This document shows positions 1-10,493 of a stretch of 64,000 bases of DNA, one piece after another. The stretch is from positions 30,032,501 to 30,096,500 of the forward strand of contig NC_066265.1 of assembly GCF_905404315.1 (NCBI RefSeq), read 5' to 3'. Position numbers and translations under genes: made by a program. Source of the stretch: Leptidea sinapis. Taxonomy: Eukaryota; Arthropoda; Insecta; Lepidoptera; Pieridae. The notes under the pieces are model-generated. The model had not been told where the DNA came from. It saw only the letters and a program-made list of their open reading frames with translations, and did no database searches. Position 1 is the stretch's first letter, and the number at the start of each line of letters is the position of its first letter.

Positions 1-631
1 TTACAAAACATTTCATTTACAATATAATATGTAAAGTGATGCAACAAAAAATACTTGAACGTCAACTAGTCAATGCCTTACACGAGTAAGTCAAATAAGT
101 AAATGTAAATTAATACAAAACAAAAGTTATTGAGTACAGCAGTAAATTATTACATCACTTTATTTTCTCATGTAAGTGACAATATTATGTTTTTAATAAG
201 AAATAAATATCTTTAAGCCTAGATGCATCATCCAGCCCCCTTGTATGTAAACCGCCGAAACAAACTGTGTAATTTCTTGATAGTTATAAGTAACCAGATT
301 AAGTAGATAATTGAAGCATGTAGTACGTACGGGCCTAGCCGGAGCGGACTTCCTCATCAGCTCTGATCTCTGACCCGACTACAATGTTAATATTATCTTC
401 TCATTGGTTCTCACTTCCTTTTCTGAGTCTACAGTCAGATACCGACATACTTTCGCGTAATTACTACCATGTGTGGGTATAAGCTTTCATTCAAACTAAT
501 GAGACTTACGAGTGAGATAAAAACGATGCCTTTGAATGAAACATCTCTTTATTGCGTTGTAACAAATGTGAACTCGAAATATTAACTGACTTGTAAAAGG
601 AAGCAGGTTATCAAAGCTTATGTATTCAATG
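1..631. other. AT-rich stretch, nothing recognised
   Basis: No open frame of note, no repeat shared with the rest of the window that I could see, and no terminal inverted repeat. Confidence 0.5.
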
Positions 632-774
632 TAAACAATATTTTATGTTTTTAAAGTAATAACCCTCACTTCTAAGATTAATATTTTGAAAAACAAATTT
701 TATTTTTCAAATTTTGTTTGTGTATTAATCCTAGAAGTGAGGGTTATCACTTTAAAAACATAACATATTGTTTA
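632..774. repeat. Foldback: two inverted SINE ends
   Basis: Arms at 632-682 and 724-774 are near-perfect reverse complements that share the motif gataaccctcacttct, with a short AT-rich spacer rich in aaattttg. The right arm is the usual 3' flank of the tRNA-derived SINE in this window (also seen at 17.6 and 20.87 kb), so the structure is probably two such ends joined head to head. The reading as a SINE-end dimer is inference. Confidence 0.6.
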
Positions 775-1040
775 GATTTACAAGAGCGACATCACAAGTC
801 AATTTCCTAATATGCAAATATTGGGGTTGAGCAGGTTATCAACTGTAAAGTAGATCCTGTAGATGAAGCCACAACCTGAGAGTTGAACAAAGCAAACAGG
901 ATTTTGTGACGAGGCGGTACTCGAACGGTTAGCTCAGTTGGTTAGAGCACCGGCACGGAACGCGAACGGAGGTCGTGGGTTCGAATCCCGCATGGTTCAT
1001 AAAATTTTGTTTTTCAAATTTTATTTGTGTTATGTATTCC
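775..1040 (+). repeat. tRNA-derived SINE, copy 1
   Basis: A tRNA-like segment lies at 923-999: acceptor strand GAACGGT at 923-929, an A-box-like TAGCTCAGTTGG, an anticodon-loop sequence ACGGAAC at 955-961, and a T-arm with GGTTCGAATCCC (B box), followed by an A/T-rich tail. The body upstream (tcctaatatgcaaat, gagttgaacaaagc) recurs at 17.7 and 20.7 kb, so this is a dispersed element and not a working tRNA gene. An insertion spoils the anticodon stem here. Confidence 0.75.
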
Positions 1041-1385
1041 TGTTACCTCAGAACTCCGCTTTTAATGAAAAATAAATTGTCTCATTAAAAAAAAAGTCGA
1101 CATGACGAGTGACGTCTTTCGCAAACTTGGACCTGCCTACAAGGATCGTTTGTCCAAGGTAGGTAGGCGCACTCGTCAATAAATTCGAGAGTACAGTTCC
1201 CACTTGCATAGCAAATACATCGCCCAATAAATAAATTTAGTAAGTTAGTACTCTACTTAACCGAGCAGTAAGCAGAACAGGTTATGTTTGTTCCTGGTGT
1301 TGACATTATGATTATCACAGTCTCTAGAACATTCGCTTAAGTGTCAAGAATTTAACACTGAGAGGCAACGGTAAATAAAAAACGT
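1041..1385. other. Unassigned spacer
   Basis: AT-rich. A short phrase, cttaaccgagcagta, is shared with 13.56 kb beside another LINE fragment, so part of this may be repeat flank. No gene seen. Confidence 0.4.
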
Positions 1386-1706
1386 GATTCAAATTTTTTA
1401 ATTCAAATATTTTTATTCAAAATAGGATGTGACATCACTTATTGAAAGTCAAAAACTACCACCCATTCCAAAATGAATGCCTCAGATCTGAGAAGAACGG
1501 GCGCGACAAACTCAGTGGCCTTTTTTTTTCATAGAAAAAATTATGTTTACAAAGTAAAATTGTACAATTAAACTTATTACATTATAGCCTGAGGGCGGTC
1601 ACTCCACTCCCAATCTGTGGTATCAATAAGAAAGTCATTTATGTTATAGTAACCTTTACCGCACAAACGTTTTTTAACAATTCTTTTGAATAACGAAATA
1701 CGTAAC
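1386..1706 (-). mobile_element. LINE-C 3' end (5'-truncated)
   Basis: Reverse-strand copy of the family described at 5.24-5.97 kb. It keeps the last part of the reverse-transcriptase C-terminus (the reverse complement of acgtttgtgcggtaaagg), the 3' UTR phrase gcgcgacaaactcagtgg, and the AT-rich tail that reads gaataaaaatatttgaa in sense orientation. Too short to be active. Confidence 0.75.
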
Positions 1707-1745
1707 ATAAACATAATTAAACTAAAAAACTGAGATCAAGTATTG

Positions 1746-2095
1746 CTCTCTGCTGCGCTCACACTAGATACCACAGGTGTAGTCGCAAAGTGATGCAACT
1801 AATACTACGCCCAAGTAGGCGTACTCGAGCCTTTCTCGAACAATGTGTGATGGTGACGTGACTTGTTCTGTTAAACTTTGTTAACAAATTGCCGGGTTAC
1901 TACAAGAAATAAGGAAAACACTGGGATCACATATCATCAAAAAATATTGTATTTTATTAATTTCAGCGTAAAATAACACGAAGCGTATGTTTAATAATTT
2001 GAAAGATGCCACGCACATAAGCATCTAATAGTTGTCGTAATAAAGAAGCTTATGTTCATAGGTAGTGCGGTATCTAGTTGGAGCGCTGCGGAGAC
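1746..2095. mobile_element. Putative TIR element (~350 bp)
   Basis: The ends 1746-1772 and 2067-2095 are inverted repeats, about 25 of 29 positions matching around gcgct and actagatacc. A lone copy of the same end occurs at 58.27-58.29 kb (tatctagttggagcgc), which supports a dispersed family. No transposase frame lies inside. The target duplication could not be fixed. Confidence 0.4.
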
Positions 2096-2439
2096 CAAAC
2101 CTTAATCTAAGCTAAAAAACTTAAACTAGTTGCAGTGTATCTGTGTCAGTTAATTGTCTAATCTTCATAACGTTTATTATCCATTCCTTAAAAATTGGGA
2201 CACTATTGTAAATTAAAGATGAAAGAATTAGCTCAATTGTGGTGGTGCTAGATTCTAGAACAAAGCGGTAAGCTAAACGATAGATAGATGGTGTCATGCA
2301 ATAATACCTCAATCTTATCACTCTGAACCCGTCGCCTGAAACTTAATATGTAATCTCATGTGTCATTACCCTGTGTGTAATAAATACAAACTTACAATAT
2401 ACTAGCGTATAAATAAACAAGGCACATGACGGACGTTTC

Positions 2440-2606
2440 AAAATCAAATCAGGGACGTCTTGGAAAAAGGCCAAGTCAAGAGTACCCTAAACCGAAGAGT
2501 ATGTATGAAAGGAACAATGAAAGTGGACGAAGCGAAACAAGTATGTAAGGATCGTTGCAAGTGGAAAGAAGTGGTCTCTGCCTACCCCTACGGGAAAGAG
2601 GCGTGA
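2440..2606 (+). pseudogene. LINE reverse transcriptase C-terminal fragment
   Basis: The frame through 2475-2606 stays open to a TGA at 2604-2606 and ends DRCKWKEVVSAYPYGKEA. This resembles the extreme C-terminus of RTE/Jockey-like lepidopteran retrotransposon polyproteins, from memory. It is followed by TGTA repeats (about 2612-2632), a plausible 3' tail. Only some 50 residues remain. Confidence 0.45.
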
Positions 2607-2689
2607 TTATACGTATGTATGTATGTATGCAAATAAACAAGGCATGCAACAAGAAGAACATCTCTAATGGAGATACAGCAAGATAGAAA

Positions 2690-2760
2690 ATCAAATCAAA
2701 TCAAAATCACTTTACTCTTGTAGGTCACGGAAATGAAACTTATAAATCATAACAAAAAAA
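2690..2760 (-). repeat. LINE tail with AAATC repeats
   Basis: Short AAATC tandem units are followed by tcactttactcttgtagg. In reverse orientation this is a GATTT-type LINE tail like the one at 61.58 kb. No coding part remains. Confidence 0.4.
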
Positions 2761-3018
2761 AATTTTCGTTGAATTTACCACCACTTCGTAAAGGATTAAG
2801 CTAATGAGAAGTAGTGGCACGAAACTCATATCATCATTTTACAAACAATTTCAATTACAAAATAAGCGAAGTTATTGTTGCTGTAACCAATTTTGATTGG
2901 CAAGTCGTAATCAGTCAGGCTTGTAAATCCTCCCTAGTATTTTTAACAAATAAAAATTGGCCATGCATCATCAGGGTATCAGGTCGTCTTTACGTTAGTA
3001 TATTCAAGTGTATTTTCT

Positions 3019-3212
3019 GTTTATGAAAATAAGGGACAAGATGAGCAGGACGATCAGCTGATGGTAATTGATACGCCCTGCCCATTACAATGCAGTCCCA
3101 GCCAGGACTCTTGAAAAGCCCCAAAAATTCTGAGTGGCACTACAACTGCGCTCGTCATCTTGAGACATAAGATGCTAACTCTCATTTGCCCAGTAATTTC
3201 ACTAGCTATGTT
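3019..3212 (-). repeat. S3 interspersed repeat, truncated
   Basis: S3 is the commonest short repeat here, with about ten copies. In sense orientation it starts near ccagtgggaggctcc, contains gggtaccacaacggcgcc and tgggcagggcgtatc, and ends ctgctcgtctcgtccc followed by an A-rich tail, so it looks retroposed. This copy keeps only the 3' two thirds. No protein is encoded. I cannot place it in a named SINE family. Confidence 0.75.
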
Positions 3213-3431
3213 AATAACACTGTAAATACAAAGACAAACTCTTTTAATCATGGTCTTATTCTATATAACAACGTTATTACTTTATAGAGCTATTCAATTT
3301 AGTTTAAGAAAGAATTGCGTGAATGCTTTTAAGGCGAGAATTGACAAAGCTGGTAATGAGGTGAGTGGGTATCTGTGAGGGTCAGAGTGCAAGTAAGTGA
3401 GTTAGCGAGTGCATTACATCGGCAGAGAAGA

Positions 3432-3759
3432 TTTTTTTTTATGGAATAGGAGGACAAACGAGCGTACCTGGTGAATCTCGGTTCTCTTGAACACCAGAGG
3501 AATCACAAGAGTGTTGCCGGCCTTTAAGGAAGGTGTACGCGCTTTTTTTGAAGGTACCCGTGTCGTATCGTCCCGGAAACACCGCACAAGGAAGCTCATT
3601 CCACAGCTTTGTAGTACGTGGAAGAAAGCTCCTTGAAAACCGCACAGTGGAGGACCGCCACACATCCAGATGGTGGGGATGATATCCTAACTTGTGTCGT
3701 GTCGTGCGAAGGTGGAATTCGGCGGCAGGAATCAGGTTAAACAGCTCTGCGGAACACTC
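3432..3759 (-). mobile_element. LINE-A 3' end
   Basis: Reverse-strand, 5'-truncated copy of the LINE-A family (best copy at 34.66-35.42 kb). It begins at the T-run that is the complement of the A-tail, next to atggaataggagg. It covers the region encoding [11 protein letters not shown] and [13 protein letters not shown], with in-frame damage near 3480. Confidence 0.85.
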
Positions 3760-4067
3760 GAAATTGACGACCAATCATATACCCCAGTGGCTAGTGACCC
3801 TGCCTGCTAATCTTTCGAGTTTAACATTTATAAGTTTTCAATTTATGAAAGTGTATTTATGTAGGTACATATAAGGATGTATTTTTTTTATTTTTGAAGT
3901 GAAAACTTCTTTCGCATCGTTGTGATTTGAAAGCCGATGAAACGAAAAAGCGACAGTAAAGAGAGACAGATACAGACACTCATGATTTGTAAATACAAAT
4001 TCGCGTTATTTTCACAATTCACGGACCTCAAATTATTTTTAGTAAGATAAATAGCCTAGTTAATCTA
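3760..4067. other. Unassigned spacer
   Basis: Contains ccagtggctagtgaccctgc at 3783-3802, similar to the A-box region of the SINE at 6330, but no other part of that SINE. Otherwise nothing recognised. Confidence 0.35.
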
Positions 4068-4293
4068 TCTATATATATGACGAGGAAAGAACCTCTGTAT
4101 TGTTTTTAAAAGGTGTGACGTCATTACTGTTGACATCACAATTGCTATCTTGCTGCAGATCACTCATTGGTTCTTCTAAAGAAAACTACACGAGTAGGTA
4201 TTTTATTACTTTCGTTTATTCAACGGGCAGCGTTACGACGTCCCAGAGAGGTCCGTACCGTACGACAGCCCGAGCACGACTGACTCAAGTGTC

Positions 4294-5240
4294 TTTTTTT
4301 TTTTTGCGCCCAGACAAAGGGAAAGGGCTACCCTCCGGGATTACGAAGGGAGGGAGGTGGTGAATGCTCATACATACCAACGCAGCCTAAGGCTGCGTTG
4401 GTTATGTGGGACTCACGTAAGAACCTAAGTGCCTTCGTCGTAAGCCTAAGCCTTCATCGTAGGCGACCATCTCTCGGGGAAGAGAGGCGCAAGCGGTACT
4501 CCCTAGGGAGTGTTCGCTGGGAATGCACAGAAGGTGCTATCTAATAGAGACTTGGCGACATCAGAAGGATGATCACAAACGGGAGGTGAGGCTACATGTA
4601 TCTGGTACCTGTCAATCCAGGTCAGACGAAAGATTGAAAGAGGAGAAATTTAAAAATAGTGATTTGGTTAGATCGAGTGATACGCCCCTAGGCTTCACTC
4701 GTACCGCACTATGTGGTAAGCGTTAAGCGCTTTAGGTATTACAAGGAGGCCACCAAATGGTGGTGCTCCGCCAGCGCAAAGAGGCGCTCCTTGGAGGACT
4801 TAGCCGTCCTGAGTTTCCGTGCCAGGACGGATATTTCTTGAATGTCGACTTCGCCTAGTGAGGCGTAGATCTCTTCCAGGTCTTTCAGGGTGCTTTGCAC
4901 CTGTGATTGAGCCTGGGGAGGTACTGCTCGCCTGGGGCCACTGAAGGTGGCCGGGGCGGGGCGGGAGTAGACATTGAATGCCTGAGAGGGAGTGGCTGAT
5001 TGTCTCCATAAGGTGGAGAGTTGGGGCCCGACTGTTTTATTCCTCATATGAGGAAAATGGGATTGGGTGTTAGAGGCCAGAGGTGGCCTTTGTTTTGGCG
5101 GCCTGGAAGTCTGCTTATTAGCAGCCTTCGGGGCGGAACGAGGGGCACAAGGGCATCAGCGCCAAAATGGCGAATATCAAACAGTCACAAAAGCACTTTG
5201 ACAGCCGCCAGTCCAGTGGTAAATAGTACAGGTCAGTGAT
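4294..5240 (-). mobile_element. Deleted non-LTR element: gag plus 3' end
   Basis: In sense (minus) orientation the element runs from a 5' region near 5240, through a gag-like frame (4739-5148), straight to a 3' region with an imperfect dyad accaacgcagcc/ggctgcgttggt, then ctgggcgc and an A-run (T-run at 4294-4305 on the plus strand). The same 3' end with its A-tail recurs at 59.95-60.08 kb, and the 5' region at 38.66-38.76 kb. No reverse-transcriptase part is present between gag and the 3' end, so this is an internally deleted copy. Confidence 0.6.
4739..5148 (-). pseudogene. ORF1 (gag-like) C-terminal fragment
   Basis: From the stop at 4739-4741 the frame is open to about 5148. It gives a proline- and glutamine-rich segment followed by a helical C-terminus with IQEISVLARKLRTAKSSKE and KERLFALAEHHHL. 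That ending resembles the ORF1 nucleic-acid-binding proteins of Jockey-type retrotransposons, which coat the RNA. The upstream end meets a TGA, so zinc knuckles, if once present, are lost or out of frame. Assignment is by resemblance only. Confidence 0.5.
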
Positions 5241-5972
5241 GTCTCGACACAATCCCATTATTTCCATATCCCGTTATTTCCATAGTATTATGTCCTATGG
5301 TATATTGCTATGGGGCAACGCTGCCGATATTAATACAATATTTGTGCTGCAGAAGAGGGCTATTCGCGCTATTTATAACCTAGGTCCTAGGGAATCATTG
5401 AGAGCAAAATTCAAAGAAATTAACATCTTGACTGTTGCTTCACCAATATATTCTTGATAATGTAATGTATGTTCATAGGCACATAAGTGAATTTGCCAGA
5501 AACTGTCATAACCATAATGTTAACACCACGAATAGACATAAACTGATGATGCCTACTACTCGGCTTAGTCAAGTTAGTAAGTCTTTTGTGGGGCGATGTA
5601 TATGCTTTTACAACAAGATACCAGAAAATGTTCAAAACAAAGGTGTTACGTCATTCAAAAGAATTGTTAAAAAACGTTTGTGTGGTAAAGGTTACTATAA
5701 CATAAATGACTTTCTTAATGATACCACAGATTGGGAATGGAGCGACCGCCCTCAGGCTATTAAATAATAAGTTTAATTGTACAATGTTACTTTAATTGTA
5801 AAACATATTTTTGATTAAATCAAAAAAAGCCCGCTGAGTTTGTTGCGCCCATTCTTCTCAGGCCTGAGGCATTCACTTTGGAATGGGTGGTAGTTTTTTT
5901 GACTTTCAATAAGTGATTTCACATCCTATTTTGAATAAAAATATTTGAATTTGAACTGAATTTGAATGACGA
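5236..5972 (+). mobile_element. LINE-C 3' end with RT C-terminus
   Basis: This is the longest copy of LINE-C. Coding runs from about 5258 with SYGILLWGNAA, then KRAIRAIYNLGPRESLR (end of the reverse-transcriptase thumb region), a frameshift near 5440-5460, and a second frame to TAA at 5765-5767 with FYNKIPENVQNKG and GYYNINDFLNDTTDWEW. The 3' UTR contains gctgagtttgttgcgccc, and the element ends in ttgaatttgaa-type repeats. Such endings are common in 5'-truncated LINEs copied by target-primed reverse transcription. Other copies lie at 1.4, 27.5, 32.2, 41.1, 55.9 and 61.6 kb. Confidence 0.85.
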
Positions 5973-5996
5973 TAGTTGTCATTGAAGCTCAAGAAG

Positions 5997-6329
5997 GAGA
6001 AATTTGCTGTCCTTTTTATGCAATAGTTTAATGGAAAATAATAGATGACGTCACTATTGTTGTCTGCCAAATCATACAAAGACACACATGGTCTGTGGTC
6101 GCGTGCGTCGCGAGTGCCGCGGCACGTGTGCTTCTTGCGTTATTTATATTTATGAGATGTCATAAATAAGTTTATATCAACAGCTAATCCCTCGCGAGTG
6201 AGCCGCGCCCGCACGCACGCCGCCGTTGGGCAATATAAGATTATGTACACAGGAGCGACCTGGGAGGTGATTAATCAGTTTCGAGTGAACAAAGACAATA
6301 TTTGACGACTATTTTTTCTGTTTATTATA
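5997..6329 (+). promoter_or_regulatory. CpG-rich, promoter-like segment
   Basis: An unusually CpG-rich patch (gtcgcgtgcgtcgcgagtgc, gccgcgcccgcacgcacgcc) contains a CACGTG E-box near 6122, a TATA-like aatataag near 6230 and TCAGTT (insect initiator-like) near 6276. No gene follows; a SINE does. It may be the internal part of a Helitron, which sometimes carry host promoters. The evidence is motif-level only. Confidence 0.2.
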
Positions 6330-6542
6330 ATGTTAGCGCAGTGGTTAGTGACCCTGCCTACTCAGCTAGAGGTCCCGGGTTCGATTACCGGTAGTAATCA
6401 TTTATATGATGAATATGAATGTTTGTTTCCGAGTCATGGATGTTTATATGTATATAAATATGTATATCGTTGTCTTGTATCCATAGTACAGGCTATGCCT
6501 AGTTTGGAGCTAGATAATTTGTGTAAGAGTGTGTCAATATTC
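6330..6542 (+). repeat. tRNA-derived SINE, second family (SINE-L)
   Basis: The head has an A-box-like TAGCGCAGTGGTTAGTGA and a B-box-like GGGTTCGATTACC, the internal RNA polymerase III promoter pattern of tRNA-derived SINEs. The body includes gagtcatggatgtttatatg and aggctatgcctagtttgg. Flanking TTATTATA at 6322-6329 and 6543-6550 is a plausible 8-bp target duplication, though low in complexity. Related copies lie at 25.05, 33.1 (minus) and 46.3 kb (minus, fragment). Confidence 0.75.
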
Positions 6543-6605
6543 TTATTATATAGTATTTTGTTGCTTTATACAGTCCGCGTGGACATGATCGCGGGCAGCA
6601 GCTAG

Positions 6606-7930
6606 TAAAAACTTTGTATCAAAATATATAAAACATTATCACTTTTAGTCATATTCTAACTTTATTTCGTATTTAAATAAAAACATCGAAGGTAATTCCT
6701 AGTAACTGATGACTTTTGATAGATGAAATTCAAAATGCTTATTGTTTAGCTCATATAATAATATTATATAACTATATCCGGACGCTATAAAGCAGCAAGA
6801 ATACTATATTCTCTATATTTTGTATAAATTTCAATATCTGGGTTCAAAGCTATATTGAACCAATTACCAGTGCTATGCCAGGTGTGTGAGACGTTTTTCC
6901 CGAAAATCCTGTTGTAAGAAATAACATAAAAATCGTTAGAGTTTTTTTACGCGAAAGTTTATAACAACATAGAAGATGTTGTTTAGAAAGTAGGTTATGT
7001 CAAATAAGTCTTAAAGTAATTCCTACGTTGTATGTAGCTTATGGCATGAAACATTATAACTCAACCCTAGAAAAATCACGACGGGCCGCTAGTCCACGAT
7101 AAACAGGAATGTGATAGCACAGCGTTTAATTAACTAACAGAGTTAATGTGGGGTCCACACCCTATTTGTACAGTAACCCTTCATTTGCGAATACAATGTC
7201 GCTAAAGCCATATGGTGGCAACAGACGTGGGTAGGTCGTAACTAGTAATTCAAAAACACGCTGTGCTAGCGGTCTGATAACCGTTATACTGCCCGGACAA
7301 TGCTTTATTTTATTCCAATCTAAATAATATAAAAAATTGATTTTGTTTCTTTCTATTAAATGGCTGCAATTCTCCAGATTGGAATGAAACTATGCCTCAA
7401 ATTTGAAAATCTAATACTTATATAAACGGGTTTTTCAGTTAGTACTAATAAAAAATATAGAATAACTCACGAAAACAGTAACTGTTACGTTTTTTGTACA
7501 ATTCGTACATTCACGATTGTACGAGAATAATTCATAATTTTAATTTCTCGCATAATACTATCCAACAGAATTTTTCAGCTCATGAATTTGCAAAAATTGC
7601 CACCCCATAATCTTCAAAAAAAGCAGGATTGTTAGTCATAATGTTACGAAATATTAACCCATCGCGTCTTTGTAACAACACACGGGTATCAGTGGAAAAT
7701 TTACGTTGCAATGCAATCGAGCAACAAGTATAAAAGGAAAATATACGGGAGAAGAAGTGATGATACCCCACATCCCAATGATGATGACGACAATTTCCAA
7801 TGCGGCTTGCTTTAGCAACGACCATAAATAAATCATAGGGTCAGTTTTTGAGTATTTGCTACGTTAATCTTGAAAACTGATGCTTGTCTCCGTGTAGCCA
7901 TTTGGCCATTTTACGGAAATACTACTTTAA
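6606..7930. other. AT-rich stretch, nothing recognised
   Basis: Only short frames. The longest, 81 codons at 7580-7825 on the minus strand, has no family I recognise and no repeat copy elsewhere in the window. I see no promoter, repeat or splice context that would support a gene. Confidence 0.4.
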
Positions 7931-8158
7931 TTAAGGTGGAGTTAAACCCGTGTTGTAAAGACGAGGAAAAAAACAATTTCAGTTTATTATTCGTTATTTA
8001 AACTATCGAGAATGTCGAGATCATGATAAATTGACACATCACTTATAATATCAATTACCAACAGGGTGTAGTAAAACCCTTGGTGTGACGACGAGGAAAA
8101 AAAATTACTCGTAGTCACACTGGTGTAACAAACTGGTGTGACCAGGAGTCGCGAATCT
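7931..8158. repeat. Short internal repeat flank
   Basis: The phrase gacgaggaaaaaaa occurs near 7962 and again near 8090, each following a gtaaaaccc/gttaaaccc-like segment. These may be diverged units of the tandem array just downstream. Confidence 0.3.
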
Positions 8159-8545
8159 AAAAATCGTGTAAAAAGGTAGCGGATAAGTAAACCGCTGCCA
8201 CACGCGCCCGACGTCAATCATGACTTAACTTTACGATTTGTTTACCCGTCCTCGGGTCGTCAGCTCCATGTCTACATTCACGATGTATTGTAGTCGACTG
8301 TTCTACTCTCTGTATCTCTGCTTGCTTTGCGATAACGTCACTACAAACAGGTGAAGCTAATAAAAATCGTGTAAAAAGGTAGCGGATAAGTAAACCGCTG
8401 CCACACGCGCCCGACTTCAATCATGACTTAACTTTACGATTTGTTTACCCCTCCTCGGGTCGTCAGCTCCTTGTCTACATTCACGTTGTATTGTAGTCGA
8501 CTGTTCTACTCTTTGTATCTCTGTTTACTTTGCGATAACGTCACT
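8159..8545. repeat. 203-bp tandem duplication
   Basis: Unit 1 is 8159-8361 and unit 2 is 8362-8545 (offset 203 bp, second unit slightly shorter). Both begin aaaaatcgtgtaaaaagg and end gataacgtcact. About seven substitutions separate them over some 184 compared bases. No coding content is recognised. Confidence 0.85.
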
Positions 8546-8813
8546 CGTATCTTGTGTGCTCGGGCCATACATAAAGACCTATTTAATTTATATCATTAAA
8601 CTACTTATTTGACTTGGGGTTTAGTGATTACAAGATTTAAATAAGACTCAGGTCTATACAAGAAAGTTAAAGACTTTGATCAGTTTGTTTATTTTAGATT
8701 TAAAAAAAGAGTGTGTTTACTTATGTACACGCGTTAGAAGTTATATTTCTTTGGCGTATGGAAAAATAAATCAAATTTTAACAAATAGTTAAGATCAGAG
8801 ATAGTATAAACAC
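8546..8813. other. Unassigned spacer
   Basis: AT-rich, nothing recognised. Confidence 0.4.
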
Positions 8814-8816
8814 TCA

Positions 8817-8944
8817 CCCCCTTATTCATAATGGTCCACTAACTTTAAACAGCCGCTTAGGAGTGTTTTTTCTCATTCTGACTTAGGTCAATAGAAGAAA
8901 ACTTAGCAATGCTTTAAATTAGCAGACTATTATGAATAATGGGG
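8817..8944. mobile_element. 128-bp MITE
   Basis: Imperfect inverted repeats of about 33 bp at the ends (ccccttattcataatgg... and ...ctattatgaataatgggg), an inner imperfect palindrome, and flanking TCA trinucleotides at 8814-8816 and 8945-8947. The small size, absence of coding and palindromic shape fit a MITE that transposes using another element's transposase. A three-base target duplication would suit a PIF/Harbinger relative, but TCA is not its usual TWA. Confidence 0.65.
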
Positions 8945-9179
8945 TCAGCATTTAAGGTTAATATAAACAAGTATAGAAAATTATTATTTTTTATTTATAT
9001 ATAAAATTTGTTAATATACCAGAAATAAAACAAAACAAAAATAAAATAAAAATACTAGAATATACAACTTGAACATAGTTATCGATTTTCATGCCACCTA
9101 GAACTTCACGATGTAGAATTCAGGCGTCAGTGTGCGCGCGCATCGTAAAAAATCACTCTCATCATTTTTCTCCATCACG

Positions 9180-9905
9180 CCAAAAGAAGTATAACTTCAA
9201 AAGAAAATTTATTGAGTACAGTAGCTGCATCATCCACCCATTCTTTCCAATAATTTGTGGAAAACATTGTTCTCAACTCTTGGTATATTTAGAGGGTCAC
9301 CAGTTGATCAACGACCCACAGTACGGCTTCCACCATGGTCGATCAGCTGGCGATCTAATGGTAAAGCATTTTTGTGCCCCCCACACATACACACACAAAT
9401 TTTGCCAAAACTTCTCTTAATGCCTCACCCAGTATCGGAATACTGGATCTCGAAATCTCGAAGCCAAAGCCAAATTGACTTCGAAGAAATTCACGGTTGT
9501 CAATAGAGCAAGATGCCACTTCATGGCAGCCAGATTACAGAGCTATGTAAGGCACTGATCCGGCCACAAATGGAGTATTTTTCTCATCACCAGAGTTCAA
9601 GCCAGTATCAGCACATACCGTTTAACCGCATGTAACGTAGAGCTGCACGAATCTTCGTTGTTGAAGAAGAGTTGTCGCTTCAATGTGTCTTCTACCTGCC
9701 ACTTTAGCATCACATACCACAAACATAGACATCCTCACTGCCTGCATATGTGGCATTCCTGCCCATAACGGTGTTCAAGGAACTTGCTACCGTCTACTAC
9801 TTGTAGGTTTAACTTCACGCTATGTGTCCAAGACGATGTGACAAGCATATAAAGCTGGCAGCGCTCCTGTGATACCTCTGGTGTGGCATGAGAGTGTTAT
9901 TATGA
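9180..9905 (+). pseudogene. Decayed LINE-A reverse transcriptase
   Basis: The frame near 9255-9365 reads LEGHQLINDPQYGFHHGRS, matching the reverse-transcriptase region normally reading LxGHQLISDxQYGFRxGRS in Jockey/CR1-like elements. A deletion then leads into the C-terminal region shared with the 34.7-kb copy (gtatcggaatactgg, cactgatccggccaca, ctcctgtgatacctctgg). Many substitutions and frameshifts show this is the oldest LINE-A copy here. Confidence 0.65.
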
Positions 9906-10493
9906 AGAGATCACTTATCATCAAATAACGAGACCGCTCGCTACTGTCCTACTTTTTCCTGTAGTCTCATTAAGTTGTAAATAGCCTCGAATTGTCCGTT
10001 TCTGCAGCAAAAAGAATGCATGCTCTATAATAACATACCATAAGAAATAATACTATGAAAATAACTAAAGTAAACTAGACGACCCGGTCCTATATCCGCA
10101 TCGTTTATAACCATCTTTTTACCACGTACGCTGTAGAACTGAGTCTATTAACCAATGCTTCGTTTAATTATTTGCTATCTATTTACAATATTCTTAATGA
10201 CATATTAAATTGATAATAATAATTACAAAAACAGAACCTGTATCCGAATTGGAAAATATTACAATAAAGAAACAAATACAAAATAAACGCAAAAACTAGC
10301 ACATTATACTTAAAAGCTTAGTCAATTGCAGACTGAAGACCTATGAAGGTGTGTAACTGTACAATAAACTATCTTCTGATATCAAAGATGCAGCCATATT
10401 TAAGTTCCGCTTACCCAAATGTATAATTACATAATTCCTGTTTATGACTTGTCAATTAAAATCGGTTACAGTTACAAAAGATTCACTTTCTTT
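9906..10493. other. AT-rich stretch, nothing recognised
   Basis: Ends with tgacttgtcaattaaaatcgg near 10447-10467, a phrase shared with repeats at 22.8, 30.14 and 48.27 kb. No gene seen. Confidence 0.4.

Larger units (their letters stand above)
4068..6605 (+). mobile_element. Possible nested Helitron (2.5 kb)
   Basis: The left end (TC at 4068, host A at 4067) reads tctatatatatgacgagg, close to a common lepidopteran Helitron 5' end. The right end has a CCGCG/CGCGG hairpin followed by CTAG at 6602-6605 and host T at 6606. Helitrons lack terminal inverted repeats, begin TC, end CTRR after a hairpin, and insert between A and T. Within it lie a gag retroposon, LINE-C and a SINE. Joining the two ends as one element is inference. 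Confidence 0.3.

Noticed and set aside
923..999. tRNA gene
   Set aside because: The tRNA-like segment is embedded in a body repeated at 17.7 and 20.7 kb, has a spoiled anticodon stem and C at position 33; it is a SINE head.
5997..6329. Active host promoter
   Set aside because: CpG richness and motifs only; the sequence runs into a SINE and a Helitron end with no exon. Kept as a low-confidence regulatory-like patch.
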